Below are positions 14,921 to 23,900 of a stretch of 64,000 nucleotides of DNA, in pieces; the first letter of the stretch is position 1, and each line of letters opens with the position of its first letter. Source of the stretch: Nocardia anocheti (lineage in GTDB: Bacteria > Actinomycetota > Actinomycetes > Mycobacteriales > Mycobacteriaceae); assembly GCF_029675105.1 (NCBI RefSeq), contig NZ_JAQQFV010000004.1, positions 62,001 through 126,000 on the forward strand. The letters are read 5' to 3'. The notes under the pieces are model-generated. The model made no database searches. It saw only the letters and a list, made by a program, of their open reading frames with translations, and was not told where the DNA came from. The position numbers and the translations under genes are program-made.

Positions 14921-16764
14921 ACCCCGAACGCGGCGGCCACCGCCTCGTCGATCCCGGCGGCGGTGACCCCCTCGTCGAGCACCGCGCGCACCTGCCGCAC
15001 GATCTCGCCCGCGGCGGGCGCGGCCGGGTCGGGCAGCGGCAGCCGGGCGACGTACTGGGTGATCCAGCGCCGCCTGCCCGAGTACAACCGGTTGCCGCAC
15101 ACCGCGTCGTAGAAGCGCAGACCCAGGGACGAATTCGCCACGCCCATCAGCAGATACGCCAGGTCGGTGGCCCGGTCGCCGTCACCGAGGTCGGTCAGCG
15201 AGATCCAGTAGCAGTCGCCGTTGACCACGGCGCCGGACCGGTCGAGCGCGAAGCGGGGCCGCTCGCTGATATCGGGGAACACCAGTTTCGGCGCGCCCCA
15301 CAGGTGCGGGCGCTGCGGTACCCAGATCTCGAACCACTGGCGGCCCCCGTCGAGCACATACCGTCGCCCGGCCAGCACCTGCTCGTGGGCGCGCAGATAC
15401 CGTGCGGCGTCGGGGAATTCGGCGAGGTCGACCGGTGTGCGGCGCGGCTGGGCCAGATCGTAGGGATAGAGCACCCGGGTGCCGCGCGCCCGCCCGATCC
15501 GCCACGGTTCCAGGTCGTGATGAGTGATCAACTGCCGCAACAACTCCGGCTCGGGTGTCGGGTCCTTCTGGTCCCAGCGATCGGAGATGAACACCCGGTC
15601 GGCCGTGGTCTTGATGCCCACCCGGATCCGCGCGGTGTCGCCGAAGCAGCGCCAGGTGCGCTCGGCGATGCGGGCCAGCCAGCGGTCGAGATCCGGACGC
15701 GACATCCGCCAGGCCTCCTCGCTCCGGACGCCACGCTCGTCCGTGCTGGTCGCGGGGAGCGGGTCCGTGGTGCGGGCGCGCCCGGACTTCTGTCCTCGCG
15801 CGCCGCGCTGCCCCGCGTGCCGGATCACCGCGTCCCCGTCCGGCCGCGCACCGGCGCCCCTGCCGCGGACCGGTTGCCGGATCACCACGTCCGCCACCGA
15901 ATCCCCCCACGTCTCGGTGACTCCGGCACGCGGCGGTGACCCGGTCGCGAGGACGCCGACCTCCACGGCGAACACCCGGCCGCCCGTGCCGACCAGGCAG
16001 TCCTCGTCCCCGGACAGCGCGTCGAACAACGCGGTGTCGCCCCCGGCCACGGCGCCCGCCTGCTCGTAGACCGACACGTACCGGCACGGTCCCGCCTGGA
16101 CGCGGCGGGTGGCGACGGTGATCGCGGGTAGTACCGCGGCGGTGAAGAGTTTGGTGTCACCGAGGTCGTAGAGCTCGGCGGGGTGCAGTTCGCCGGTGAG
16201 TATCCGGCGCAGGTTCGCACCCGCCCTGGTGGTGAGGAACCGGTTGGCGCAGAGCAATCCGAGCACGCCGTCGGGAGTGAGCAGCCGGGGCGCGAGCGCC
16301 ACGAAGGGGTGGGTCAGGTCGATACGGCCGCGCAGCCCGAACTGTTTGCTCAGCAGGCGCGCGGTCGCGCCGCCGAGCTGCTGGGTGCGCACATAGGGCG
16401 GATTGCTGATGACGAGATCGAACGACGCGGCGGGCAGGCGGGGCGCGGCGGCGAGGAAGTCACCGCAGTGGCAATCGATCTCGATGTTCTCGGCGGCGGC
16501 CCGGCGCGCGGTCTGCTCCGTCGCGGTGCGGTCCAGGTCGTAGCCGGTCAGGTGCACCTGGGCCGCCGGTGCGCGCAGCGCCAGTTCGCGCCGCACGGCC
16601 AGCAGCAGTTCCCCGTCTCCGCAGGCCGGGTCGAGTACCCGCAGTTCCGGGGCGGGTGGGCAGTGCCGCAGGGCACGGCGGACCAGGAACCGCGCGAGGT
16701 CCGGCGGCGTGTAGTGCCTGCCGTGCCGTTTGCGCTCCTGGGCGGCACGGGCCTGCGAAGCCAT
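14914..16764 (-). CDS. Solitary N6-adenine DNA methyltransferase
   Basis: 616 aa. SAM-binding motif I is DPACGDG (45-51) and catalytic motif IV is NPPY (121-124), typical of gamma-class m6A methyltransferases of the TaqI/Eco57I type. RHYTPPDLARFLVRRAL precedes motif I, as in this family. The C-terminal part (from about 395; LLRQLITHHDLEPW, then RVLYPYD) resembles the TaqI-type target-recognition domain. A Gly/Arg-rich unstructured insert lies around 290-350. No endonuclease motif and no adjacent restriction gene are visible, so it looks like an orphan methyltransferase, possibly regulatory or a relic of a restriction-modification system. Confidence 0.88.
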   Translation of the reverse strand: MASQARAAQERKRHGRHYTPPDLARFLVRRALRHCPPAPELRVLDPACGDGELLLAVRRELALRAPAAQVHLTGYDLDRTATEQTARRAAAENIEIDCHCGDFLAAAPRLPAASFDLVISNPPYVRTQQLGGATARLLSKQFGLRGRIDLTHPFVALAPRLLTPDGVLGLLCANRFLTTRAGANLRRILTGELHPAELYDLGDTKLFTAAVLPAITVATRRVQAGPCRYVSVYEQAGAVAGGDTALFDALSGDEDCLVGTGGRVFAVEVGVLATGSPPRAGVTETWGDSVADVVIRQPVRGRGAGARPDGDAVIRHAGQRGARGQKSGRARTTDPLPATSTDERGVRSEEAWRMSRPDLDRWLARIAERTWRCFGDTARIRVGIKTTADRVFISDRWDQKDPTPEPELLRQLITHHDLEPWRIGRARGTRVLYPYDLAQPRRTPVDLAEFPDAARYLRAHEQVLAGRRYVLDGGRQWFEIWVPQRPHLWGAPKLVFPDISERPRFALDRSGAVVNGDCYWISLTDLGDGDRATDLAYLLMGVANSSLGLRFYDAVCGNRLYSGRRRWITQYVARLPLPDPAAPAAGEIVRQVRAVLDEGVTAAGIDEAVAAAFGVQ

Positions 16765-16931
16765 GGGTTCGATTGTGCGCGACCGCGGCGCAAAAGGCCC
16801 GCGTCACCAGCCGCGACGGCATTTCGCTCGGCAAACGGTGGGATGTGCCACCACTTCTGGGGCTGGAGCCCGCCGTGCCCGATGGGTAACGTCTGTCCGG
16901 TTTCACCGCTGGTTCGTCGAAGTCGAGGACA

Positions 16932-18749
16932 ATGCCGAGATTCCGTCCACTGCTCATCGCGCTCGCCGCCGCGGTCGCCGTCCTGCCCACCGCGGTCCCC
17001 GCACACGCCGACCCCGGACAGTACGCACCGACCATGATCATCCTCGACGCCTCCGGGTCGATGGAACGTCCCGATCAGGGCGGCACCATGATGGATTCGG
17101 CGAAGCGGGCGGTGCGCGGCTTCGTCGAGACGGCCCCGGCCGAGGCGGCGGTCGGCCTCACCACCTACGGCACCGGCACCTCCAACGCCGAGGCGGACAA
17201 GGTCGCAGGATGCCGTGACGTGCGGGTCCTGCACCCGCCGACCACCCTCGACAGGCCCGGCCTGACCAGTGCCGTCGACGGTATCCAGGCTCGCGGCTGG
17301 ACCCCGATGGGCACCGCGCTGCGCCAGGCCGCCGACGCGCTGCCCGACTCCGGCCCGCGCTCGATCGTGCTCGTCTCCGACGGCGACGACACCTGCGCGC
17401 CACCGGACCCGTGCGAGGTCGCCGCGGAGTTGAAGCGGCAGGGAGTCGATCTGGTCGTGCACTCGATCGGATTCGCCGTCGACGACAAGGCCCGCGCCCA
17501 ACTCACCTGCATGGCCCAGGCCACCGGCGGCACCTACACCGACGCCGCCGACGGCGCCGCGCTCGAACGCGTCCTGCCCCGGGTGAGCGCAGCCGCCCTG
17601 CGCGACTACCAGGCCACCGGCACCCCGATCACCGGCACCGACCGCTACGACACCGCCCCGGTCGCCGAACCCGGCCAGTATCTGGACACCATCGGCCAGC
17701 GGGAGAAGCGCTTCTACGCCGTCGACGTACCCGCGGGCGCGACCGCCTACTTCACCGGCATCGTCTCCTTCCCGCGCGCGCCCGACGTCTCCGTCACCGA
17801 GGACCTCGCCGCCCTGGAGCTGCGCGTCTACGGCCGCGATGGCACCTCCTGCAACGTGCGCGAACGCGAACTGGAGACCAGGGCCGGTGACGGCGCGGCG
17901 CTCACCATCGCCAACACCTTCGAGGGCGCGACCGCCGACGGCTCGGGCGATTGCGCGGGCGGCGGCCGCTACTACTACGAATTGAACTGGGACGTCGCGC
18001 CGACGGGCGCACCCGCCCGGCTTCCGGTGGAGCTGCTGGTCGGCATCGAACCGGGCGTCACCGACGCGGGCCCGCCCGCCGACACCCGCACCACCCCGTT
18101 CACCGCCCCCACCGGTGCGCCGCGCCCGGTCAGCGGTGGCGGCGCGTTCACCGTGGCGGGCGAACTCGACGGCAGCGGCGGCTACACCGACACCGTGCGG
18201 TCGGGCGAGTACGTCTTCTACAAGGTGCGCCTGGACTGGGGTCAGGGCCTGGCCTACCGGGTGCACTTCGCCGAGACCGGCGGCGCGAACCGCACCTCGG
18301 CCACCAATGTGGAGACCACGCTGTTCTCGCCGCTGGGGCGCGAGATCGATTCCGACACCACCGCTTACACCGGTCGCTCGTCCACCGACCTGGAGGTGGC
18401 GTCGGTGCCGATCCGCTACGCCAACCGCGAGGCGAACGACTCGGCGGTGCGGCGGCAGTCGGTGGCGGGCTGGTACTACCTCGCCGTCAAGGTCGGGCTG
18501 CCGATGGGCGCCGAAGCTCTGCCTCCCACGCCGGTGCGACTGGACCTGACCGTGGCGGGCACGCCGGAGCCGGGACCGGTCTATGTGGCCGGGAGCGCGG
18601 ACGTCCTCGGTGAGCAGACCCCGCCCGCCTCTGTGAGCGGCACCCCGACCACCGCCCGGCCATGGACGGCCTATGCCCTCGGGGCGGCGGGTGTTGCGGT
18701 GCTGGCCGGGATCGGGATCGCGGTCGTGGTCCTGCGCCGACGCGCCTGA
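16932..18749 (+). CDS. Secreted, membrane-anchored VWA-domain protein
   Basis: 605 aa. A signal peptide (LLIALAAAVAVLPTAVPAHA) is followed immediately by a von Willebrand A domain with the MIDAS motif DASGS and a later VSDGDDTC. Cysteines in the VWA region and in a second, beta-rich domain (about 260-560) suggest disulfides. A hydrophobic helix and RRRA at the C terminus anchor it to the membrane, so the bulk is extracellular. The VWA protein family is widespread in actinobacteria but the ligand is unknown. It is divergent from the methyltransferase, with 167 bases between starts. Confidence 0.88.
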   Translation: MPRFRPLLIALAAAVAVLPTAVPAHADPGQYAPTMIILDASGSMERPDQGGTMMDSAKRAVRGFVETAPAEAAVGLTTYGTGTSNAEADKVAGCRDVRVLHPPTTLDRPGLTSAVDGIQARGWTPMGTALRQAADALPDSGPRSIVLVSDGDDTCAPPDPCEVAAELKRQGVDLVVHSIGFAVDDKARAQLTCMAQATGGTYTDAADGAALERVLPRVSAAALRDYQATGTPITGTDRYDTAPVAEPGQYLDTIGQREKRFYAVDVPAGATAYFTGIVSFPRAPDVSVTEDLAALELRVYGRDGTSCNVRERELETRAGDGAALTIANTFEGATADGSGDCAGGGRYYYELNWDVAPTGAPARLPVELLVGIEPGVTDAGPPADTRTTPFTAPTGAPRPVSGGGAFTVAGELDGSGGYTDTVRSGEYVFYKVRLDWGQGLAYRVHFAETGGANRTSATNVETTLFSPLGREIDSDTTAYTGRSSTDLEVASVPIRYANREANDSAVRRQSVAGWYYLAVKVGLPMGAEALPPTPVRLDLTVAGTPEPGPVYVAGSADVLGEQTPPASVSGTPTTARPWTAYALGAAGVAVLAGIGIAVVVLRRRA

Positions 18750-18825
18750 GTTCGGCGAGTCTCCCCCGTCGACACCGGAATTCGCGGTGTCGACGGGTTC
18801 CGCGCGCCCGACCCGCCTGCTAGGT

Positions 18826-18844
18826 TGGTCTCGAAAAGAGACCA
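18826..18844. promoter_or_regulatory. Perfect operator-like palindrome before nitroreductase
   Basis: TGGTCTC-GAAAA-GAGACCA, two perfect 7-base arms around a 5-base spacer, lies 34 bases upstream of the nitroreductase ATG. It is a good candidate binding site for a small winged-helix regulator, plausibly the HxlR-type protein encoded downstream. Confidence 0.6.
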
Positions 18845-18877
18845 GTTCTCTCCGCACCGAACCGAGGGGGCCGCACG

Positions 18878-19564
18878 ATGGCGCCGACCGATTCCGATTT
18901 CGCCACCCTGCGACGGCTGGCCGAGGACCGCTGGACCTGTCGTCAGTTCCGGCCCGAGCCGGTCGAGCGCGCCACCATCGAGCGCCTGCTCGGCCTCGCC
19001 CAGCGCACCCCGTCGTGGTGCAACACCCAGCCGTGGCAGGTCGTGGTGACCGAGGGTGAGGGCACCGAACGGTTCCGCAAGGAACTGCTCACCTATATCC
19101 AGAGTCACGGCACCGCACCCGATTTCGAGTTTCCCGCCGAGTACGCGGGGGTCTACAAGGAACGCAGACGGACCTGCGGTTTCCAGCTCTACGACTCGCT
19201 CGGCATCGTCAAGGGCGACCACGAGAAGACGATGCGCCAGATGGTGCGCAACTTCGAGTTCTTCGACGCACCGCACGTCGCGATCGTCACCTCCGAGGCC
19301 GATCTCGGGGTCTACGGTGCGATCGACTGCGGCCTGTGGCTGGAGAACTTCCTGCTCGGCGCCCAAGCGCTCGGCCTCGGCGCCGCACCCCAGGCGGCGC
19401 TGGCCTCCTACGCGCCCTTCTTGCACGAGTACTTCGGCCTCCCCGAGCACCGCAAGGTCGTCTTCGGCGTCTCCTTCGGCCACCCCGACCTCGACCACTC
19501 CGTCAACAGCTTCCGCACCGCCCGCGCACCCCTCGACGACCAGGTCACCTGGCACACCGCCTGA
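18878..19564 (+). CDS. Nitroreductase family protein
   Basis: 228 aa FMN-dependent NAD(P)H oxidoreductase. The FMN-binding Arg cluster (RWTCRQFRPEPV) is near the N terminus, TPSWCNTQPWQVVV supplies the Ser/Asn loop, and GLGAAPQAALASYAPFLHEYF is typical of the C-terminal half. Substrates of this family include nitroaromatics and quinones. Convergent with an HxlR-type regulator and preceded by a perfect palindrome, so it is probably inducible by an electrophile. Confidence 0.9.
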   Translation: MAPTDSDFATLRRLAEDRWTCRQFRPEPVERATIERLLGLAQRTPSWCNTQPWQVVVTEGEGTERFRKELLTYIQSHGTAPDFEFPAEYAGVYKERRRTCGFQLYDSLGIVKGDHEKTMRQMVRNFEFFDAPHVAIVTSEADLGVYGAIDCGLWLENFLLGAQALGLGAAPQAALASYAPFLHEYFGLPEHRKVVFGVSFGHPDLDHSVNSFRTARAPLDDQVTWHTA

Positions 19565-19573
19565 GCACGCCAC

Positions 19574-19595
19574 GGTGGCGGCCGATGCCGCCACC
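19574..19595. terminator. Bidirectional hairpin terminator
   Basis: GGTGGCGG-CCGATG-CCGCCACC, an 8-bp perfect stem, lies between the convergent stops of the nitroreductase and the HxlR-type regulator. No T-tract, as is usual in this GC-rich group. Confidence 0.7.
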
Positions 19596-19607
19596 ACAGC
19601 GCGGTGA

Positions 19608-20069
19608 TCAGCTGTCCGAGAAGGTGGCGAGGCCCGGGCCCGGTTCGGGGGTGATGTCGCGGGCGGTGAGTTCGGAATCGCAGGCATCGCAGGTGAGGTG
19701 GACGTGCGCTTCACCGGTGCAGTCACGGTGGCGGTATTCGACCGGGGGCCCGTCAGGCGCCATATACGTGTCACCCCAGTCGCGGATAGCCATCAGAATC
19801 GGATAGATGGCGTGCCCCTTGTCGGTGAGCCGATACTCCTCGTACGCCCCGTCCTCGGCAGGCCGCTTCTCCAGAATCCCGTGCTCGATCAACCGTTCCA
19901 GCCGATCCCCCAGCCTGCTCCGAGAAATCCCCAACGCCTGCTGGAACGCGTTGAACCGCCGCACCCCGGAAAAGCAATACTTCAAGATCAGCAACGTCCA
20001 CCGATCCCCGAAGATCACCAACGGCCGCGTGATCGAACACGGAAACTCCGCCAACTCCTCGTAGCGCAC
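19608..20069 (-). CDS. HxlR-family transcriptional regulator
   Basis: 153 aa from a GTG start. Winged-helix HxlR features: CSITRPLVIFGDRWTLLILKYCFSGVRRFNAFQ and ISRSRLGDRLERLIEHGILE, then the wing YEEYRLTDKGHAIYPIL. Cys in EFPCS, one in the recognition region, and a C-terminal CTGEAHVHLTCDACDSEL with further cysteines (zinc-ribbon-like) are potential redox or metal sites. Its location beside the nitroreductase fits a sensor of quinones or electrophiles. Confidence 0.88.
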   Translation of the reverse strand: MRYEELAEFPCSITRPLVIFGDRWTLLILKYCFSGVRRFNAFQQALGISRSRLGDRLERLIEHGILEKRPAEDGAYEEYRLTDKGHAIYPILMAIRDWGDTYMAPDGPPVEYRHRDCTGEAHVHLTCDACDSELTARDITPEPGPGLATFSDS

Positions 20070-20076
20070 CCCTCGA

Positions 20077-20430
20077 TTATGCGTGCGCGTCGTCGGGCCG
20101 CGGCGGTCCGCCCGCCCGCTCGCGCCGTCGCGCGAGGCGGTAGGCGACGACCGGGCCGAGCGGCGCGTCCGCGCGTTTACGCCAGCGCGAGGTGTGCCAT
20201 TTCGACCGGGTCGACCGCAGCGTGACCTCGCAGTCCTCGGCGGCGTCGAGGTCCAACGGTCCGAGCGCGGCGACGAAGAGGTTCTCCCGGTGGCGGTCCA
20301 CCCGATTGGGGATGCGTTTGCCGCGAGGGATGTTCTTCCGCGAACTCTTGTCGTTCTCCCCGTAGACATTGCGGCGATCCTTGGCGTAACTGAGCGCCTT
20401 CTTCTCCTGCGGACTTCTCCTGCGACTCAT
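20077..20430 (-). CDS. Conserved basic hypothetical protein
   Basis: 117 aa, strongly basic, starting MSRRRSPQEKKALSYAKDRR with an AAGGGGG ribosome binding site 4 bases upstream. The N-terminal half reads like a conserved Arg/Lys-rich block (RNVYGENDKSSRKNIPRGKR, IPNRVDRHRENLF) and the C-terminal half is less ordered. Similar small basic proteins are, to my recollection, widespread in actinobacteria without a known role. It lies immediately upstream of, and on the same strand as, the HxlR-type regulator (7-base gap), hence likely co-transcribed. Confidence 0.75.
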   Translation of the reverse strand: MSRRRSPQEKKALSYAKDRRNVYGENDKSSRKNIPRGKRIPNRVDRHRENLFVAALGPLDLDAAEDCEVTLRSTRSKWHTSRWRKRADAPLGPVVAYRLARRRERAGGPPRPDDAHA

Positions 20431-20541
20431 TCGCCCCCCTTCGACGTCGGAGCCAGCGTACGGATCACACCACCCGATCGCACACGAATAAGCCCCGTTA
20501 CCGGATTCATGGGCCTGAGACCGAGTCCCATGGTCACCGCG

Positions 20542-20703
20542 ACGAATCCCGCCTCCGAGCGGTGTTCGCTCAAACGGGCGTTGTTCCCGTCGGCGTTCGC
20601 CGCCCCGCACGATCCGACCAGCCGTGCCTACTACGACCAGAACAGAGCCGAGGGGAACAAACACAACGCCGCGCTCATCTGCCTGGCCCGACGACGCTGC
20701 GAC
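20542..20703 (+). pseudogene. IS110-family transposase, C-terminal remnant
   Basis: Translation gives ERCSLKRALFPSAFAAPHDP then SRAYYDQNRAEGNKHNAALI and CLARRRCD, the typical C-terminal end of IS110-family DEDD transposases. The similarity stops abruptly at RRCD. Nothing of the N-terminal catalytic domain remains upstream. This occupies most of the 335-base gap between the basic hypothetical gene and the VOC remnant. Confidence 0.8.
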
Positions 20704-20765
20704 ATCCGCATCGATTCCTGCTTGACGCGGAACACGGACAACCCGACTCGTTCATGCTGATGGGC

Positions 20766-20997
20766 ATGGCGAATCGATGGGTCGGGATCACGATCGACTG
20801 CACTGACCGAGCCCAAGATCGGAAAGGTTCGCATCCACCTAGACATCGAGGTCGGCGACATCGAAGCCGGTCGCCGTGAGGTCGAGAGCTTGGGCGGCCG
20901 CTGGTCCGGCGAGCGGCACGACTACGACGAAGGCGTCGTCATGGTCATGAGCGATCCCGAGGATCACGAGTTCTGCCTGGTCCAGTACTTCCGTTGA
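20766..20997 (+). pseudogene. VOC/glyoxalase-family protein, internally deleted
   Basis: An ATG at 20766 gives MANRWVGITIDCTD, a typical VOC-protein N terminus; after about 14 codons the frame must change by one to continue as EPKIGKVRIHLDIEVGDIEA, SLGGRWSGERHDYDEGVVMV and a C-terminal DPEDHEFCLVQYF. About 45-50 residues between these parts are missing compared with intact relatives. So the gene has an internal deletion with frameshift and is not functional. Confidence 0.8.
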
Positions 20998-21026
20998 GGC
21001 TCCGACTGATCGGCACCCGGAACGGG

Positions 21027-21057
21027 TTCGGGCCCCGGAGGTTGTCCGGGGCCCGAA
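21027..21057 (-). terminator. Strong terminator of the FAS-II operon
   Basis: TTCGGGCCCCGGA-GGTTG-TCCGGGGCCCGAA is a perfect 13-bp stem with a 5-base loop, 21 bases past the accD6 stop on the minus strand. Confidence 0.85.
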
Positions 21058-21077
21058 GGTGGTGCGGTGCTGTCAGG

Positions 21078-22508
21078 TCACAGCGGGATGTTCTTGTGGT
21101 GGCTCTTGCGGGCCGGGGCCGAGGCCAGGGCCGCGGCGATGATGCTGCGGGTCTTGGCCGGGTCGATGACCTGATCGACCACGCCGATCGCGACGGCGCG
21201 CTCGACGCCGCCCGCGATCTTCTCGTGCTCGGCGGTGAGGCGTTCGTGCAGGGCCTCGCGCTCTGCTTCGGGCGCGGCGGCGAGCGCCTTCTTGTGCAGG
21301 ATGCCGACCGCGGCCTTGGCGCCCATGACGGCCACCTCGGAACCGGGCCAGGCGTACACCGCGGTCGCGCCCAGCGAGCGGGCGTTCATCGCGATGTAGG
21401 CACCGCCGTAGATCTTGCGGGTCACCAGGGTGACGCGCGGGACGCGGGCCTCGGCGAAGGCGTGCAGCAGCTTGGCACCGCGACGGACCACGCCCTCGAG
21501 CTCCTGACCGACACCCGGCAGGTACCCGGGCACATCGGTGACGACGATCAGCGGGATGCCGAACGCGTCGCACAGGCGCACGAAGCGCGAGGCCTTCTCG
21601 GCGCTCTCGGAGTTGAGGCAGCCGCCCAGGCGCAGCGGGTTGTTGGCCAGCACGCCGACGGTGCGGCCACCGAGACGGCCCAGACCGACGACCATGCTGC
21701 GCGCGTAACCGCCCTGCAGCTCCTCGAACGAGGACTCACCGTCGACGTTGTCGAGCAGCTCGTGGATGATCGGCTTCACGTCGTAGGCGCGCTTGGCCGA
21801 CTCCGGCAACATCGCCTTGAGGTCGACGTCGCCGTGCTCGGCCGCGACCAGGTCGAACTCGCCCTGCTCGGCGAACATCGACACCAGGCGACGGGCGCGG
21901 TGCATGGCATCGGCCTCGTCGTCGGCGGCGATGTGGCACACGCCGGACTTCTTGAAATGCGTGGTGGGCCCGCCGAGGGTCTCCATGTCGACGTTCTCGC
22001 CGGTCACCGAACGCACTACGTCCGGACCGGTGACGAAGACGCGGCCCTCGGGCGCCATGATGACGACGTCGGTCAGCGCGGGCCCGTAGGCGGCGCCACC
22101 GGCGGCGAAGCCGAGCACCACCGAGATCTGCGGGACGAGACCGGACGCGCGGACCATGGCCTCGAAGACCAAGCCGACCGCGTGCAGGGCCTCGACACCC
22201 TCGGCCAGGCGCGCGCCACCGGAGTGCCACAGGCCCACGACCGGGATGCCGGAATCGATGGCGGTGTCGATCGCGTCGACGATGTGCTTGCAGCCGTCGA
22301 CGCCCATCGCGCCACCCATGACGGTGGCGTCGGAGCAGTAGGCCACGGTGCGCACACCGTCGACCTCGCCGATCGCGGCCAGGACACCGGACTTGTCCCG
22401 CGGGTGTAGCGGTAGGACGGTGCCGGGGTCGAAGAATCGCTGGAGCCGACCGAGCGGGTCACGCGGATCGGTCGTCGTGTCTTGAAACGCGGGAGCAATG
22501 ATGGTCAT
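21078..22508 (-). CDS. accD6: Acyl-CoA carboxylase beta subunit (carboxyltransferase)
   Basis: 476 aa, corresponding to M. tuberculosis AccD6, which with an AccA3-type biotin subunit makes malonyl-CoA for FAS-I and FAS-II. Recognisable are the two carboxyltransferase oxyanion-hole regions, SGGARLAEGVEALHAVGLVF and the GAYIAMNARSLGA stretch, plus PLIVVTDVPGYLPGVGQE. The ATG at 22508 has AGGAG upstream and discards a short non-conserved extension. It is the last gene of the operon; 131 bases separate it from kasA, the place where kasB stands in M. tuberculosis. Confidence 0.95.
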   Translation of the reverse strand: MTIIAPAFQDTTTDPRDPLGRLQRFFDPGTVLPLHPRDKSGVLAAIGEVDGVRTVAYCSDATVMGGAMGVDGCKHIVDAIDTAIDSGIPVVGLWHSGGARLAEGVEALHAVGLVFEAMVRASGLVPQISVVLGFAAGGAAYGPALTDVVIMAPEGRVFVTGPDVVRSVTGENVDMETLGGPTTHFKKSGVCHIAADDEADAMHRARRLVSMFAEQGEFDLVAAEHGDVDLKAMLPESAKRAYDVKPIIHELLDNVDGESSFEELQGGYARSMVVGLGRLGGRTVGVLANNPLRLGGCLNSESAEKASRFVRLCDAFGIPLIVVTDVPGYLPGVGQELEGVVRRGAKLLHAFAEARVPRVTLVTRKIYGGAYIAMNARSLGATAVYAWPGSEVAVMGAKAAVGILHKKALAAAPEAEREALHERLTAEHEKIAGGVERAVAIGVVDQVIDPAKTRSIIAAALASAPARKSHHKNIPL

Positions 22509-22639
22509 CGCGTTTACTCCTACCTTCGTGTGAGATTCTCGCCGCTGCGGCGGCTGCGTATGGCGAACCACCGGTGGAGGTCGAACCATTCAGTTGGCGC
22601 GACCCCCACCGGGGATCGTGATGCAGTCGATCGGCGCGG

Positions 22640-23890
22640 CTAGGCCCGACCGAAGGCGAGCGCGACGTTGTGCCCACCGAAGCCGAAGGAATTGTTGATC
22701 GCGTACTCGATCTCCTGGTGACGGGCCTGCCCGTGCACCACATCGAGATCGATCTCCGGATCCTGGTTGTCCAGGTTCAGCGTCGGCGGGACGATGCCGT
22801 CCCGGATCGCGAGCACGGTGAGCACCGACTCGAGCGCGCCGACGGCGCCGATCGAGTGGCCCAGTGCCGACTTCGGCGCGTAGACCGAAGCGTGGTTACC
22901 CACGGCCTTGGTGATCGCGTTGGCCTCGGCGGTGTCGCCGATGGGGGTCGCGGTCGCGTGGGCGTTGATGTGGGTGATGTCCTGCTTGGTCAGACCGGCG
23001 GTCTGGATCGCGCGGGTCATCGCCCTGGCCGCACCGGTGCCCTCGGGATCGGGAGCGACCAGGTGGAAGCCGTCGGAAGTGATACCGGCACCCAGCAGAC
23101 GCGCGTGGATGGTGGCACCGCGAGCCTTCGCGTGCTCCTCGGTCTCGATCGTCATGAGCGCGCCCGCTTCGCCGAAGACGAAGCCGTCGCGATCCTTGTC
23201 GAACGGACGCGAAGCACCCTTGGGATCGTCGTTGCGCGTGCTCATCGCCCGCATCATGGAGAACGCCGCGATCGGCACGGAGTCGATGAAACCCTCGACG
23301 CCACCGGTGACGACCATGTCGGCGTCACCCATCACGATCATCCGCCACGCGTTGGCGATGGCCTCCGAGCCCGACGAGCACGCCGAGACCGGAGTGACCA
23401 CTCCCGCCCTGGCCTTCAGCTCGAGACCGACGACGGCCGACGGACCGTTCGGCATGACCATCTGAACAGCCAGCGGCGAGATCTTGCGGTAGCCACCGTT
23501 CTTCAGCTTGTCGACCGAGTCGATCAGCGCGTCGCCGCCACCGAGGCCGGTGCCGATCGCGACGCCCAGGCGGTCGTGGTCGACCTCCGGGCTGCCCGCG
23601 TTCTTCCACACCTCGCGACCGAGGACGGTCGCCAGGCGCTCGACATACGCCATGCGGCGGATCTCGACCCGGCTCAGCAGGGTGTCGGGGCTGACTTTCA
23701 GGTGACCGCCGATGCGCACCGGCAGGTCGTATTCCTCGATGAAGGAATCCTCGAGAACGTCGATTCCGCTCTCACCGTTGAGGAGTCCCTTCCACGTCGC
23801 ATCGACATCACCCGCGATCGACGTGGTCGCCGCCATGCTGGTGACGACGACGTTGGGGAAATTCCCGTTCAAGGTGGAAGGAGTGGTCAC
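22640..23890 (-). CDS. kasA: Beta-ketoacyl-ACP synthase KasA
   Basis: 416 aa, exactly the size of M. tuberculosis KasA. The catalytic Cys is residue 171 in [12 protein letters not shown], and the two His lie in [12 protein letters not shown] and [13 protein letters not shown]. It condenses acyl-AcpM with malonyl-AcpM to elongate the meromycolate chain. The GTG start lies 10 bases from the acpM stop; the longer frame overlaps acpM and is rejected. Only one KAS gene is present between acpM and accD6, so KasA may do the work shared by KasA and KasB in mycobacteria, or another KAS is elsewhere. Confidence 0.96.
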   Translation of the reverse strand: MTTPSTLNGNFPNVVVTSMAATTSIAGDVDATWKGLLNGESGIDVLEDSFIEEYDLPVRIGGHLKVSPDTLLSRVEIRRMAYVERLATVLGREVWKNAGSPEVDHDRLGVAIGTGLGGGDALIDSVDKLKNGGYRKISPLAVQMVMPNGPSAVVGLELKARAGVVTPVSACSSGSEAIANAWRMIVMGDADMVVTGGVEGFIDSVPIAAFSMMRAMSTRNDDPKGASRPFDKDRDGFVFGEAGALMTIETEEHAKARGATIHARLLGAGITSDGFHLVAPDPEGTGAARAMTRAIQTAGLTKQDITHINAHATATPIGDTAEANAITKAVGNHASVYAPKSALGHSIGAVGALESVLTVLAIRDGIVPPTLNLDNQDPEIDLDVVHGQARHQEIEYAINNSFGFGGHNVALAFGRA

Positions 23891-23900
23891 AGTGTCGGCC

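Noticed and set aside
16548-18857. 769-aa minus-strand frame opposite the VWA gene
   Set aside because: Antisense to a protein with clear signal peptide and MIDAS motif; composition Gly/Val/Arg/Ala-rich.
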